Source: an uncultured Sutterella sp. (GTDB lineage Bacteria > Pseudomonadota > Gammaproteobacteria > Burkholderiales > Burkholderiaceae_F). From it: a stretch of 64,000 nt of DNA. Under the pieces are notes generated by a model. That model was not told the DNA's origin, ran no database searches, and saw nothing but the letters and a program-made list of their open reading frames with translations. The stretch spans positions 23,383-87,382 of the forward strand of contig CAKQON010000001.1 in NCBI GenBank assembly GCA_934255515.1, read 5' to 3'. A program made the translations under genes and the position numbers. Of the stretch, positions 10,988-21,380 are shown in pieces; positions within the stretch are counted from its first letter, which is position 1; each line of letters opens with the position of its first letter.

Positions 10988-11929
10988 TTAATCCGTTTGT
11001 GCGAGCCCGAGCACCCTGAGGCAGAGTTCGCCGTAATCGAGTCCTACGCTTCTCGCAGCCATCGGCACGAGCGAGTGCGGGGTCATCCCGGGCGACGTAT
11101 TGATCTCAAGGAGCGCGAAGCCCCCGTCGGGACGGCGCATGGCATCGATGCGCGACCAGCCGCGGCAGCCGAGCGTGCGGAAGGCCTTCTCGCAGGCTTC
11201 GCGAAGTTCCTTCGACTCTTCGTCGGAGAGCTTTGCCGGGCATTCGTAGCGCACCGAATCGGTGTAGTACTTGTTCTGGAAGTCGTAGCTTCCTTCGGGC
11301 GCAATGATTTCAATGACGGGGAGCGCCTTGCCGTCGAGAACCGCAACCGTGAATTCGCGGCCCTGAATGTATTCCTCAGCGAGCACCTCATCCTCATCGC
11401 GCCTGGCCGCGTCCCTGACGGCATCGCGGAGGCTCTCAAGCGTCAGCGCTTCGGGAAGAATCTTCGTGACGCCGATTGAGGAGCCGTCATGCCCGGGCTT
11501 CACCACAAGCCCGGTTTTCCCGAAGGCGTCGATGGCAGCAAGAAGCTCCGCATCGCTCGAGCGAGCGGAGAGCCTCGCGCCCGCCGGAACGGGAATGCCG
11601 GCGTCGACCCAGAGCGCCTTCGTCATTTCCTTGTCGATCGCAATCGCGGAAGCCGCAACGCCCGGCCCCGTATAGGGAAGCCCGAGGCAGTTGAGAAGCC
11701 CCTGAATGGATCCGTCCTCGCCGAGCTTTCCGTGAAGCGCGATGAAGGCCGCATCGTAGCCGCCTTCCTCGAGCATTCCGACGCTGTCCGATGCCGGATC
11801 CCAGACGTCCACTTCAAGACCCTTCGCGCGAAGCGCGTCCGCGACGCCCTTTCCCGAAAGGAGCGACACCTCGCGCTCGGACGAAATGCCGCCCTGAAGC
11901 ACCACCACGCGGCTGAGCATACTGGCCAT
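10988..11929 (-). CDS. ddlB: D-alanine--D-alanine ligase B
   Basis: Ddl joins two D-alanines for the peptidoglycan stem peptide. The 313-residue ATP-grasp protein shows the N-terminal LQGGISSEREVSLLSG, the HGKLGEDGSIQG motif, the ATP-binding VVKPGHDGSSIGV segment, and the metal-binding LLEINTSPGMTPHSLVP near the end. A strong AAGGAGAGG ribosome site lies 5 bases before the ATG at 11929. It sits between murC and ftsQ, the typical dcw place. Confidence 0.97.
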   Translation of the reverse strand: MASMLSRVVVLQGGISSEREVSLLSGKGVADALRAKGLEVDVWDPASDSVGMLEEGGYDAAFIALHGKLGEDGSIQGLLNCLGLPYTGPGVAASAIAIDKEMTKALWVDAGIPVPAGARLSARSSDAELLAAIDAFGKTGLVVKPGHDGSSIGVTKILPEALTLESLRDAVRDAARRDEDEVLAEEYIQGREFTVAVLDGKALPVIEIIAPEGSYDFQNKYYTDSVRYECPAKLSDEESKELREACEKAFRTLGCRGWSRIDAMRRPDGGFALLEINTSPGMTPHSLVPMAARSVGLDYGELCLRVLGLAQTD

Positions 11930-11953
11930 AATTCCTCTCCTTAAATTCTCTAA

Positions 11954-13351
11954 TCAGGCAAGCCCGGCAATCTTCGGCGCCGCCTTGCCGATCGAACCCG
12001 CGCCCATCGTGATCACGACGTCGCCGTCCTTCGCAATGGTGCGCACGCTTGCGGGCACATCCTCAACATTGACGACCACGGGCTCGTGATACCCCTGCGC
12101 GGCGATCGCCCGCGCAAGGTGCTCGCTGTCCGCGCCCTCGATCGGATCCTCGCCCGCCGGATAGACATTTGCGAGGACGAGCCCGTCGACGTCCTCGAGA
12201 ACCTTCACGAAGGCGTCGAAGCAGTCGCGCGTGCGCGTATAGCGGTGGGGCTGGAAGGCCACGATGATGCGCCGGCCCGGGAATGCGCCGCGCACTGCCG
12301 CAAGCGTCGCCGCCATTTCATGCGGATGGTGGCCGTAGTCGTCGATCAGCGTGAAGCTTCCCGTGATTTTTCCTTCCGCATTTTTGATCGGAATGTCGCC
12401 GTACTGCGCGAAGCGCCTGCCGACGCCGCGGAATTCTAGAAGGCCCCGCACGATGTCGGCATCCTTCACGCCCGCAAGCGTTGCAATCGCGATGGCCGCG
12501 AGCGCATTCCTCACGTTGTGCACGCCCGGGAGATTGAGCGTCACGGGAAGCGGCGGATGATCGGGACGGAGCACCGTAAAGCGCATTTGCGTGCCCGAAG
12601 CCTCTACGTCGATCGCGCGGACGCTCGCTTCCGGGGTGAGGCCGTAGCCGATCACGGGCTTCGTCACCCGGGGACGGATCTCGCGCACGTTGGGGTCGTC
12701 CATGCAGAGAACCGCAACGCCGTAGAAGGGAAGGCGCTCGAGGAAGTCGACGAAGGTGCTCTTCAGGCGTTCGAAATCATGCCCGTAGGTGTCCATGTGG
12801 TCTTCGTCGATGTTGGTGACCGCCGAGATCACGGGCGTGAGGTTGAGGAAGGATGCGTCCGATTCGTCCGCTTCCGCGACGAGGAATTCGCCGGTCCCGA
12901 GGCGGGCATTCGCCCCCGCGGAATTGAGCTTCCCGCCGATCACGAAGGTGGGATCGAGCCCGCCAGCAGCGAGGAGCGACGCGGTCAGCGACGTCGTGGT
13001 GGTCTTTCCGTGCGCGCCCGCAATCGCGATGCCGCGCCTCAGGCGCATCAGTTCAGCGAGCATCACCGCGCGTGGCACGACGGGAATGCCGAGCTCGCGG
13101 GCGGCGACCACTTCCGGGTTGTCGGCCTTCACGGCCGAGGAAACAATCACGGCATCCGCACCACGGATGTGCTTTTTGTCGTGTCCGAGAAAAATGCGGG
13201 CCCCGAGCTCCTGCAGGCGCTCGGTGACGGGCGTGCGGGCAATGTCCGAGCCGCTGATGACGTAGCCGAGATTGAGGAGCACCTCGGCGATGCCGCTCAT
13301 GCCCGCGCCGCCGATGCCAACGAAGTGGAGGTGATTAACGAGAAACTTCAC
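11954..13351 (-). CDS. murC: UDP-N-acetylmuramate--L-alanine ligase MurC
   Basis: MurC adds L-Ala to UDP-MurNAc, the first stem-peptide residue. The 465-residue product starts with a Rossmann UDP-binding motif ([17 protein letters not shown]), has the ATP loop [11 protein letters not shown] and the Mur family segment [15 protein letters not shown], followed by [13 protein letters not shown]. It uses a GTG start at 13351 with AAAGGAAAGAAC upstream. It lies 34 bases after murG and 24 before ddlB. Confidence 0.97.
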   Translation of the reverse strand: MKFLVNHLHFVGIGGAGMSGIAEVLLNLGYVISGSDIARTPVTERLQELGARIFLGHDKKHIRGADAVIVSSAVKADNPEVVAARELGIPVVPRAVMLAELMRLRRGIAIAGAHGKTTTTSLTASLLAAGGLDPTFVIGGKLNSAGANARLGTGEFLVAEADESDASFLNLTPVISAVTNIDEDHMDTYGHDFERLKSTFVDFLERLPFYGVAVLCMDDPNVREIRPRVTKPVIGYGLTPEASVRAIDVEASGTQMRFTVLRPDHPPLPVTLNLPGVHNVRNALAAIAIATLAGVKDADIVRGLLEFRGVGRRFAQYGDIPIKNAEGKITGSFTLIDDYGHHPHEMAATLAAVRGAFPGRRIIVAFQPHRYTRTRDCFDAFVKVLEDVDGLVLANVYPAGEDPIEGADSEHLARAIAAQGYHEPVVVNVEDVPASVRTIAKDGDVVITMGAGSIGKAAPKIAGLA

Positions 13352-13385
13352 GTTCTTTCCTTTGATGATTGTCTTTCCGCGGCCT

Positions 13386-14507
13386 TCAGTACTTTGCGCC
13401 TTCGCGCGCGGCGAGCGTCTCTTCGATTAGGTCGGCGACATTTTTGGCGGCATCGGGCACCGCAATGCTGCGGGCGGCTTCAGCCACCGGGAGAATCTTT
13501 TCGCGGGTCATGCCGGCAATGAGCTCGGCCACATGATCGGCCGTGAACTGCGGCTGCTCGACGAGCCAGGCGGCGCCCCGGTCGGCGAGGTACTTCGCAT
13601 TCCCGAGCTGATGCTTCGTCGTCTTCGCAATGAAGGGAACAAGGACGGCGGCCGCGCCCGCGGCGCAGAGTTCCGAGCAGCTCGTCGCCCCCGAGCGGCA
13701 GATGACGAGGTCGCTCTCGCGGTAGCGCGCGCCCATGTCGTCGATGAAGGGCACGACTTCGGCCTGGACGCCTAAGCGCGCATAGTGCTCGCGCACCGCT
13801 TCATCGCGGTTGCGTCCGGTCTGATGAAGGACGATCGGGCGGTTTTCAGGCGGAATCTTCGCGAGCGCTTCGGGGAGCACGTCGTTCAGAACCTGAGCGC
13901 CCAGGCTTCCGCCGAAAACAAAGAGGCGGAGCGGCCCGAAGCGGCCGGCGAGGCGCTCGGCGGGCGGCGGGAGCGCCGCAATTTCCGCGCGCACGGGGTT
14001 GCCGGTGGTGTGCCCCTTCGTCCCCGCAAACGTGCGCGCGCCCCCGGCGAACCCGCAGGCGAGCGCGCTCGTGAAGGGCATAAGCGTGTTGGTGGACATG
14101 AGGAGATCGGCGTCGCAGTTCATGAGAACGATCGGGCGCTTGAGATTCTGTGCGGCGAAGCCCACCGGAACGGCGACGTAGCCCCCGGTCGAGAAGACGA
14201 GGTCGGGCTTGATCTTTTTAAGGAGCGCTCGGCTCTCCCAGATCGCCTTCAGCATCTTGATGCCGCCCTTGACGGCGCCCGCGAGCCCCTTGCCGCGCAC
14301 GCCCTGGAAGTTGAGCGCATGGAATTCAATGCCCTCGCGCCCGACGAGGCCGCCTTCCATGCCCGTCGTCGTGCCGATCCAGACGATTATCCAGCCGCGC
14401 TCCTTCATTACGCGCGCCACGGCAAGGCCGGGCATCACATGCCCGCCCGTGCCGGCTGCGGCGATAACGAGCACGCGCTCTTTATTTGTATTCTTTTCCG
14501 TCGTCAC
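13386..14507 (-). CDS. murG: Lipid II synthase glycosyltransferase MurG
   Basis: MurG transfers GlcNAc from UDP-GlcNAc to lipid I at the inner face of the membrane, giving lipid II. The 373-residue GT-B protein has the N-terminal glycine loop [16 protein letters not shown], the [14 protein letters not shown] motif opening the second domain, and the UDP-GlcNAc site [12 protein letters not shown]...HQLGNAKYL. The GTG at 14507 overlaps the ftsW stop as GTGA, so I chose it; the frame upstream belongs to ftsW read in another phase. Confidence 0.97.
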   Translation of the reverse strand: MTTEKNTNKERVLVIAAAGTGGHVMPGLAVARVMKERGWIIVWIGTTTGMEGGLVGREGIEFHALNFQGVRGKGLAGAVKGGIKMLKAIWESRALLKKIKPDLVFSTGGYVAVPVGFAAQNLKRPIVLMNCDADLLMSTNTLMPFTSALACGFAGGARTFAGTKGHTTGNPVRAEIAALPPPAERLAGRFGPLRLFVFGGSLGAQVLNDVLPEALAKIPPENRPIVLHQTGRNRDEAVREHYARLGVQAEVVPFIDDMGARYRESDLVICRSGATSCSELCAAGAAAVLVPFIAKTTKHQLGNAKYLADRGAAWLVEQPQFTADHVAELIAGMTREKILPVAEAARSIAVPDAAKNVADLIEETLAAREGAKY

Positions 14508-15673
14508 ACCTGACCTCCACGCATCAGAATTTTGTTTTCGCGGTCGACGCGCAGCAGGAGCCCGATGGCGATCATCGAAGAGAGGAGCGCCGAGCCGCCG
14601 AAGCTCACGAAGGGAAGCGTCAGCCCCTTCGTCGGAAACGCCCCTGAGGCAACGCCCACGTTGATGATCACCTGCACGCCGTACCAAAGCCCCACGCCCT
14701 CTGCGAGAAGTCCCGCGAAGTAGCGCTCGAGCTTGATTGCCTGGCGCCCGATTTCAAACGCCCGGCGAATGAGCCAGTAAAAAATGAAAAGGACAAAGAT
14801 AACACCGGCAAAACCCGTCTCTTCGGCGATCACGGCCATGATGAAGTCCGTATGCGCCTCGGGAAGGTAATTAAGTTTTTCCACCGATCCGCCGAGTCCC
14901 ACGCCGAAGAGTTCTCCGCGCCCGAAAGCAATGAGCGAGTGCGAGAGCTGATAGGACTGCCCGAGCACGTATTCCTCGCTCCAGGGGTCGAGGTAGGCAA
15001 GAACGCGCGAAAGCCGCCAGGGCGTCATGTAGATCATGAAGCCCACAAAGCCGATGACGACCGCACCCACCGAGAGGAAGATGTTCATGGAGAGGCCGCC
15101 CAGAAAGAGCACCCCCATGATTTCCGCCGCCACGACCGCGGTTGCGCCGAGATCGGGCTGCTGCATCAGTAGAAAGGCGACGACGACCATCGGGATGGCA
15201 ATCGGCGCAAAGCCCCGCGAGAAGGAATGCATGAATTCCTGGCGCTTCACGGTAAAGGCCGCGGCAAAGATGAGGGCACCCACCTTCACGAGCTCCGAAG
15301 CCTGAATCGAGAGGCCTGCAATCTGAATCCAGCGCCGCGCGCCGTTGACGCTTTTTCCCACAACAGGGAGAAAGACGATGCAGAGGAGAATGATGCACAG
15401 ACCCCCGATGATGCCCGACCACCGGAACCAGAAGGAAAGCGGCACCCGGTAGACGACGAGCGCCGTCGCTCCGGCGAGACCAATACTCGCCAGATGGCGC
15501 TTGAGCTCCCCTGTGTTGGCGGCGGCAAGCGCATCCCCGGCGCCTGAGGACGACGTGGCTGAAAAGACCATGACCGTCCCGAAGGCAAGGAGCGCCGCGA
15601 CGCAAAAGATCGTTTCCCAGTCGACGCCGGGCGCGGAGAGGCGAAAGTCGTCGAACTCCTCAAAACGCGTCAC
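14504..15673 (-). CDS. ftsW: Septal peptidoglycan polymerase FtsW
   Basis: FtsW is the SEDS-family glycosyltransferase that polymerises lipid II at the septum together with FtsI. The 389-residue product has about ten membrane helices and the SEDS hallmarks: NGARRWIQIAGLSIQASELVK, LLMQQPDLGATAVV with the catalytic Asp, and the C-terminal GLTLPFVSFGGSALLSSM. The GTG start overlaps the murD stop as GTGA, and its own stop overlaps murG in the same way, so murD-ftsW-murG are coupled in series. Confidence 0.96.
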   Translation of the reverse strand: MTRFEEFDDFRLSAPGVDWETIFCVAALLAFGTVMVFSATSSSGAGDALAAANTGELKRHLASIGLAGATALVVYRVPLSFWFRWSGIIGGLCIILLCIVFLPVVGKSVNGARRWIQIAGLSIQASELVKVGALIFAAAFTVKRQEFMHSFSRGFAPIAIPMVVVAFLLMQQPDLGATAVVAAEIMGVLFLGGLSMNIFLSVGAVVIGFVGFMIYMTPWRLSRVLAYLDPWSEEYVLGQSYQLSHSLIAFGRGELFGVGLGGSVEKLNYLPEAHTDFIMAVIAEETGFAGVIFVLFIFYWLIRRAFEIGRQAIKLERYFAGLLAEGVGLWYGVQVIINVGVASGAFPTKGLTLPFVSFGGSALLSSMIAIGLLLRVDRENKILMRGGQV

Positions 15674-17169
15674 GCTTCACTCTCCTCGCGCGCTCTGATC
15701 CGCGCGGCTTCCGCCTTGAAGCGTTCGCTTCTTTCCGCATAGTCTCGGAACATATCCCAGGAGGCGCAGGCGGGCGACAAAAGAATGATGTCGCCTTCGC
15801 GGCTTTCGCTCCAGAGCCAGTCGACGGCCGCTTCAAGGGTCGGGATTTTTTGGTAAGGCACGCCCGCGGCTTCGGCCGCACGGCCGATTTCGTCCGCATC
15901 CTTGCCGATGAGCGCCGCTGAGGCGGCGCGGCCCTTAAGCACATCGGCCAGAGGCGCAAAGTCCTGTCCCTTGCCGTCGCCCCCGAGAAGAATGAGGATT
16001 CGTCTTCCCTGGGCTGCAAGTCCCGCAACGGCGGCCGCTACGGCGCCGACATTGGTGCCCTTCGAATCGTCGATGAAGTCGCGGCCCTTTACCGTGCAGA
16101 CGAGCTCCACGCGGTGGGGCTCGCCCTTATAGGTTCTGAGCGTTCCGATCGCCGCCTGCTGACTCACGCCGACGGCGCCCGTGAGGGCGAGCGCCGCGAG
16201 CGCGTTCATTGCATTGTGGCGGCCTCTGATCTGAAGTTCCGACTCCGGAAGATAGAGGATCTCCACTTCCATTTCGTCCATTGAGGAGAGCCAGAGTCCC
16301 TGAGAGGCGTGCGCCGCCATCTCGAGCCCGAATTCTCCGGGCCGGGCGGGCTTCGAGGCGCCGAACGTTCTCAAAAGCGACGGGTTTTGGAGTTCCCTCT
16401 TCGTCCATTCGAGCGCGAGCTGATCCTCGCGGTTCCCGACGCGGACGGTGTCGGGCGAGAAAATTCTTGCCTTCGCCGCCGCATAGGCTTCCATGGAGCC
16501 GTGCCAGTTGATGTGGTCTTCCGTGATGTTGAGAAGCGCCGCCGCATCGCACCGGAGCGTATGCGTCGTATCAAGCTGGAAGCTCGAGAGCTCAAGCACC
16601 CAGAGGTCGGGGAGTTCCCCCGCGTCCTCGGCCTTCAGAAGCTCCGTCACGGCATTGGGACCGATGTTCCCGGCTGCAATGGTTCTGAGACCAGCCGCTT
16701 CGCCGATTTTTGCCGTGAGGCTCGTCGTGGTCGTCTTGCCGTTCGTGCCGGTAATGCCGATCACTTTCGGCGCGTAGCCGGAAGTCTTCCGGAGATGCGC
16801 GAGTTCCTGCGCGAAGAGTTCAATTTCCCCGGCAACCGGAACGCCGGAGCTTCTGGCGGCAGCGCAGAGCGACGCCGCAGGACCGAACCACGGCGAGATG
16901 CCGGGCGACATCACGACGAGGTCGACGCCTTCGGGGAGAGACTCCGGGATGCCGCCGAGCGAGACTGAAATTCCCGGATGCGCGGAGAGGAACCCCTCCA
17001 GACCCGGCACCTTCTCCCGGGAGTCGCAGGCCGAAGCCAGCCAGCCGCGCCGCAGAAGGTACTCGAGCGAAGCGCGCCCGGATGCGCCGAGCCCCGCGAC
17101 AAGCGCGCGGCGGCCACTGCCCATCGCGGCGTCAAGCTTCAGATAGGCCTCATCGGAAGAATCAAACAT
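15670..17169 (-). CDS. murD: UDP-MurNAc-L-Ala--D-Glu ligase MurD
   Basis: MurD adds D-glutamate to UDP-MurNAc-L-Ala. The 499-residue product has an N-terminal Rossmann segment (ALVAGLGASGRASLEYL), the ATP loop [14 protein letters not shown], the ELSSFQLD motif typical of MurD, and NITEDHINWHGSMEAY. It is slightly longer than the common 440-460 residues; the extra length is spread over loops in the middle domain. The family start is at 17169. mraY lies 24 bases upstream and ftsW overlaps its end. Confidence 0.96.
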   Translation of the reverse strand: MFDSSDEAYLKLDAAMGSGRRALVAGLGASGRASLEYLLRRGWLASACDSREKVPGLEGFLSAHPGISVSLGGIPESLPEGVDLVVMSPGISPWFGPAASLCAAARSSGVPVAGEIELFAQELAHLRKTSGYAPKVIGITGTNGKTTTTSLTAKIGEAAGLRTIAAGNIGPNAVTELLKAEDAGELPDLWVLELSSFQLDTTHTLRCDAAALLNITEDHINWHGSMEAYAAAKARIFSPDTVRVGNREDQLALEWTKRELQNPSLLRTFGASKPARPGEFGLEMAAHASQGLWLSSMDEMEVEILYLPESELQIRGRHNAMNALAALALTGAVGVSQQAAIGTLRTYKGEPHRVELVCTVKGRDFIDDSKGTNVGAVAAAVAGLAAQGRRILILLGGDGKGQDFAPLADVLKGRAASAALIGKDADEIGRAAEAAGVPYQKIPTLEAAVDWLWSESREGDIILLSPACASWDMFRDYAERSERFKAEAARIRAREESEA

Positions 17170-17192
17170 GATGCGTCTCTTCGAAAAGAAAA

Positions 17193-18347
17193 TCAGCGGA
17201 TTTTGAGCGTGGAAAGTCCGATCAGAACAAGAATGAAGGTAATGATCCAGAAGCGGGTCACCACCTGCGTTTCCTTCCAGCCCTTCAGTTCAAAGTGGTG
17301 ATGAATGGGGGCCATGAGGAAGACGCGCTTGCCGTGCGAAAGCCGGAAGTAGGTGGTCTGAATCATGACGGAGAGGGTCTCCGCCACAAAGACGCCGCCC
17401 ATCACGGCAAGCACCAGCTCCTGACGGGCAATGACCGCCATCGTTCCGAGACAGCCGCCAAGCGCGAGCGCGCCCACGTCGCCCATGAAGACCTGCGCCG
17501 GATGCGCGTTGAACCAGAGGAAGGCGAGTCCCGCGCCCGCGAGCGCACCCGCAATGACGACGAGTTCGCCCGCGCCCGGGATGTAGGGGAAGATCAGGTA
17601 GGAGGAGAAGTCGGGGCGTCCGACCACATAGGCGAAGACGCCCAGAGCCATGCCGACCAGCACGGTCGGGAGGATGGCGAGGCCGTCAAGGCCGTCCGTG
17701 AGATTCACGGCATTGCTCGAGCCCACGATCACGACGTACGTGAAGACCATGAAGCCGATCAGCCCGAAGGGGAGCGCAATGTCCTTGAAGCACGGAATAA
17801 GAAGATGAATGTTGGGCGTGAGGTCGAGCGGGAAGCGCGCGTCGTACCACTTCGAGAGCGCCTCGGCGAAGGTGCCGCCCGGTTCAACCGAGAGCGCGAG
17901 CGCAAGGTAGAAGGCGGCGACGAGCCCGATCACGGACTGCCAGCCGAATTTCTCCTTCGCGCTCATGCCTCTGGGGTTGTGGTGCACGACCTTGCGGTAG
18001 TCGTCGATCCAGCCGATCGCGCCGTAGCCGAGCGTAACGAAAAGCACGACCCAGATGAAGCGGTTCGAGAGATCCGCCCAGAGGAGAGTTGAGACCGTGA
18101 TGCCGAAGAGAATGAGGGCGCCGCCCATGGTGGGCGTCCCGTCCTTCACGAGGTGCGTCTGTGGCCCGTTCGTGCGCACCGCCTGCCCGAAGTGAAGCTT
18201 CTTAAGTTCCCGGATCATCCAGGGACCGAAGGCGAAGCCGATCACGAGCGCCGTAAAGCAGGCAAGGAGGGCGCGCAGCGTCAGGTAGTTGAAGATGCCG
18301 AAGCCCGACCAGCTGGAGGAGAGCGAGCGGAAAAGTTCAAGAAGCAT
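17193..18347 (-). CDS. mraY: Phospho-MurNAc-pentapeptide transferase MraY
   Basis: MraY moves phospho-MurNAc-pentapeptide onto undecaprenyl phosphate, forming lipid I. The 384-residue membrane protein has about ten helices and the conserved acidic motifs: [12 protein letters not shown] near the N terminus, IGWIDDYRK (DDxxK), [10 protein letters not shown], and the C-terminal [13 protein letters not shown]. It lies 53 bases after murF within the dcw cluster. Confidence 0.97.
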   Translation of the reverse strand: MLLELFRSLSSSWSGFGIFNYLTLRALLACFTALVIGFAFGPWMIRELKKLHFGQAVRTNGPQTHLVKDGTPTMGGALILFGITVSTLLWADLSNRFIWVVLFVTLGYGAIGWIDDYRKVVHHNPRGMSAKEKFGWQSVIGLVAAFYLALALSVEPGGTFAEALSKWYDARFPLDLTPNIHLLIPCFKDIALPFGLIGFMVFTYVVIVGSSNAVNLTDGLDGLAILPTVLVGMALGVFAYVVGRPDFSSYLIFPYIPGAGELVVIAGALAGAGLAFLWFNAHPAQVFMGDVGALALGGCLGTMAVIARQELVLAVMGGVFVAETLSVMIQTTYFRLSHGKRVFLMAPIHHHFELKGWKETQVVTRFWIITFILVLIGLSTLKIR

Positions 18348-18400
18348 GATTCCAGTGCGATTGGTTTTGTCTAAAAATTCTTTTCCCCTGAGGGAATCGG

Positions 18401-19804
18401 TTATTTGCCGCTGAGGACATCCACGATCTTCGAGAATCCCGCGCTGTGGCTTGCCTTGACGACGATGGCGCCGCCTTCCGCCTTGAGTTCGGGCAAGGCA
18501 TCAATCAGCTCGTCGCGGTCGCGAAATGCCCGGCAGCGGTCGCCGTCGATCCCGAAGGCAAGAGCCCCGGCGCGCGCTTTTTCGCCCGCCGTCCAGAAAT
18601 AATCAATGCCGAGGCGCTTCGCTTCCGCGCCCACTTCGGCATGCCACTTTTCGCTCGAGGGACCGAGCTCGGCCATGTCGCCGAAGATGAAGATCCGCGG
18701 CGCCTTTTCGCGGGCAAGCATCCTGAGCGACGCGATCGCGCTGTCGGGATTGCAGTTGTAGGCGTCGTCGATCAGGGTCGCCCCGCCGAAGCGCTCCGCC
18801 GCCTGCTGGCGGGCGCCGCGCCCGGGAAGGGCCTCGAAGCTTTCGAGCGCCTCGCGGATGACTTCCGGGGCGATGTCCTGAATGAGCGCTGCGGCAGCGG
18901 CCGCAGCAGCATTCCTCGCGTTGTGAAGGCCCGCGATTCTGAGCGCAATCTGGAAGCTCTGCTTCACTCCCTCGAGCGCAAGCGCCCCGTCGGCATCGAG
19001 CCTGCACATGAGGTCGGCGGGAACAGCCGGATCAAAGGAAAAGGTGAAGGACTTCACGCCGCGCGCAAGCGCGAGCGACGCCCAGATGTCCGAGCACGGG
19101 TCGTCGGCCGGAAAGACCGCGCGGCCGCTCTCGGAAAGCGCGGCAATGAGGAGTCCGTTTTCGCTCGCCGTTTCGGCAACCGTTTCGAGGAACGCCTGAT
19201 GTTCACGCTGCGCATTGGTGAGGACCGCAACCGTCGGACGGATCATGTCGGCAAGGGCCGCCATCTCGCCCCGGTGATTCATGCCGGCCTCAACCACCGC
19301 CGCGCGGTGCCGGAACCGCAGGCCCATGAGCGTATGCGATACGCCGATGTCGTTGTTGAAGTTTCCTTCGGTCGCGAGCATTTCGTCCGCGCCCCAGCGC
19401 CTGCGCAGAATGGCCGCGACCATCTGCGTGGTGGTGGTTTTGCCGTTGCTGCCGCCCACTGCGGTGAGATTGCAGGAGAAGCGGGCGCGCCAGGCGCGCG
19501 CAATCCTCGCGAGCGCGCGCCGCGCGTTCCTCACGATGATCTGCGCGGCATCCGCGCCGTGAATTTCATGCTCGACCACGAGGCAGATGGCTCCCGCTTC
19601 GGAAGCCTTCTTCGCATAGTCGTGACCGTCAAAGCGCTCGCCGGGGATGGCGACGAAGACGTCGCCTTCGCCCGCTTCGCGGGAGTCGGTTGTAATGCGC
19701 TTCCAGCTCCATTCCAGATGGTGATGATGGAGCCTCAGGCCCACAGTTTCCTCTGCGAGCGCGTCCTTAAGCCAGCCGAGCGTTTCCGGATGATCCATTT
19801 CCAT
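18401..19804 (-). CDS. murF: UDP-MurNAc-tripeptide D-Ala-D-Ala ligase MurF
   Basis: MurF adds the D-Ala-D-Ala made by Ddl, completing the pentapeptide. The 467-residue product shows the N-terminal Mur motif [20 protein letters not shown], the ATP loop [16 protein letters not shown], the [15 protein letters not shown] segment typical of MurF, and [27 protein letters not shown] lies just before the ATG at 19804. It follows murE by 21 bases. Confidence 0.96.
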   Translation of the reverse strand: MEMDHPETLGWLKDALAEETVGLRLHHHHLEWSWKRITTDSREAGEGDVFVAIPGERFDGHDYAKKASEAGAICLVVEHEIHGADAAQIIVRNARRALARIARAWRARFSCNLTAVGGSNGKTTTTQMVAAILRRRWGADEMLATEGNFNNDIGVSHTLMGLRFRHRAAVVEAGMNHRGEMAALADMIRPTVAVLTNAQREHQAFLETVAETASENGLLIAALSESGRAVFPADDPCSDIWASLALARGVKSFTFSFDPAVPADLMCRLDADGALALEGVKQSFQIALRIAGLHNARNAAAAAAAALIQDIAPEVIREALESFEALPGRGARQQAAERFGGATLIDDAYNCNPDSAIASLRMLAREKAPRIFIFGDMAELGPSSEKWHAEVGAEAKRLGIDYFWTAGEKARAGALAFGIDGDRCRAFRDRDELIDALPELKAEGGAIVVKASHSAGFSKIVDVLSGK

Positions 19805-19825
19805 TTCTTCTCTCCGCCTGAAGGC

Positions 19826-21340
19826 TTAAAGCTCGCGCGTGCGGCGCTCGTTCAGAGCTTCGCGAACCACTTCCGCATCGAGGAAATGGTGCGGGCCGTC
19901 CTTCAGAATCTGTTCGCTTTCGTGGCCTTTGCCGGCAACGAGGACGAGATCCTCAGGCGCCGCCTCGAGAATCGCTTCATGAATGGCTTCGCGCCGGTCC
20001 GTCACGATGCGCACGTTTTTTGCGCCCCCGGCGCCCGCCGCTACCTGGCGGACAATGCTTTCAGGATCCTCGCTTCGCGGATTGTCGCTCGTCACGATCA
20101 CGTGGTCGGAAAGCCTTGCGGCAATGGCGCCCATGATGGGGCGCTTCCCCGGATCGCGGTCGCCTCCGCAGCCGAATACCGTCCAGAGCTTTCCGCCCCG
20201 GGCGTGCACGCCCGAGAGAAGGCTTTCGAGCGCCTTTTCGAGCGCGTCGGGCGTGTGGCAGAAATCAACGACGCCGAGCGGCATCCCTTCCGAATAAACG
20301 GGCTGCATGCGCCCGGGAGGGGGTTCGAGCGCCGCAACTCCCCTGACGACATCGTCAAGGGGATAGCCGAGCGCGAGCATGGCGGCAATGACCTCGAGGG
20401 CATTGTCGACGTTGAAGAGCCCCACCGCCGGAAGCGACACTTCGCGGGTTTCGCCCTCAGCCCTGAGCGTAAAGGCCATCCCGCGGCCGGTCGACCGGCA
20501 GTCACAGGCATCGAGCGCGTGCGCGGCCGAAACCGCTTTGCGGAGCGCTTCGCCTTTTCCCTCGCGCCCCGTCGTCCAGACGGGAATGCCGTGCGCCTGA
20601 GCCGTCGCCGCAAAGCGCGCGCTTAAGGGATCTTCGGCATTCACCACCGCCGCGCCAAGTCCGGGCCAGCGGAAAAGGATTTCCTTCGCATCCGCATAGG
20701 CTTCCATGGTGTGATGGTAGTCGAGATGGTCGCGCGAGAGGTTCGTGAAGATCCCGACGCGGAAGTGCGAGCCCGAGAGCCGTCCCTGCTCGAGCCCGAC
20801 CGAGCTCGCCTCAACGGCGAAGGCCTTCGCGCCATCGCGCGCGAGCCTTGCGTAAAGGCTTTCGAGCGTAACGGCATCGGGCGTCGTCAGGTGCGGCGCA
20901 GGGATCTGTCTGCCGTTGAAGAAAATGCCCACAGTGCCGATCACAGCGGCCGGGGCGCCCAGCTTCGTGAGGAGCTGTCCGAGCCAGAACGTGCTCGTAG
21001 TCTTGCCGTTCGTGCCGGTGACGGCAACGCCCGTCATCTTCTGAGAGGCGTCGCCGTAAAAAAGCGCGGCGATCTCGCCCAGACGCGCGGCAAGGTGCGA
21101 GACCGCGAGCGACGCCACCGGATAGTGTTCGCCCCGCGGCGTCCCGTCGGCCTCGTAAATCACGCCGGCGGCGCCGCGGGCTGCCGCCACGCGGATGAAG
21201 GCGCGGCCGTCCGACTTCGTGCCGGGAATGGCGCAGAAGATGTCGCCCGGGCGCACTTCGCGGCTGTCGAGCTTCATTTCCGTCCCTTCGTGGACGAGCT
21301 TATGCATCCAGTCGACGACTTCCCTGTTGGTTCTGGTCAT
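19826..21340 (-). CDS. murE: UDP-MurNAc-L-Ala-D-Glu--meso-DAP ligase MurE
   Basis: MurE adds the third stem residue. The 504-residue product has the N-terminal LDSREVRPGDIFCAIPGT, the ATP loop GTNGKTTSTFWLGQLL, VEASSVGLEQGRL, and the residue-selecting motif SDNPRSEDPESIV. DNPR at this place marks specificity for meso-diaminopimelate, so the cell wall should be of the usual Gram-negative type. The ATG at 21340 has GGAG 11 bases upstream. It follows ftsI by 40 bases. Confidence 0.96.
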   Translation of the reverse strand: MTRTNREVVDWMHKLVHEGTEMKLDSREVRPGDIFCAIPGTKSDGRAFIRVAAARGAAGVIYEADGTPRGEHYPVASLAVSHLAARLGEIAALFYGDASQKMTGVAVTGTNGKTTSTFWLGQLLTKLGAPAAVIGTVGIFFNGRQIPAPHLTTPDAVTLESLYARLARDGAKAFAVEASSVGLEQGRLSGSHFRVGIFTNLSRDHLDYHHTMEAYADAKEILFRWPGLGAAVVNAEDPLSARFAATAQAHGIPVWTTGREGKGEALRKAVSAAHALDACDCRSTGRGMAFTLRAEGETREVSLPAVGLFNVDNALEVIAAMLALGYPLDDVVRGVAALEPPPGRMQPVYSEGMPLGVVDFCHTPDALEKALESLLSGVHARGGKLWTVFGCGGDRDPGKRPIMGAIAARLSDHVIVTSDNPRSEDPESIVRQVAAGAGGAKNVRIVTDRREAIHEAILEAAPEDLVLVAGKGHESEQILKDGPHHFLDAEVVREALNERRTREL

Positions 21341-21380
21341 ATTTGCCGGAGCTCCTTCTTCAATTCACTCTTCTCTTCGT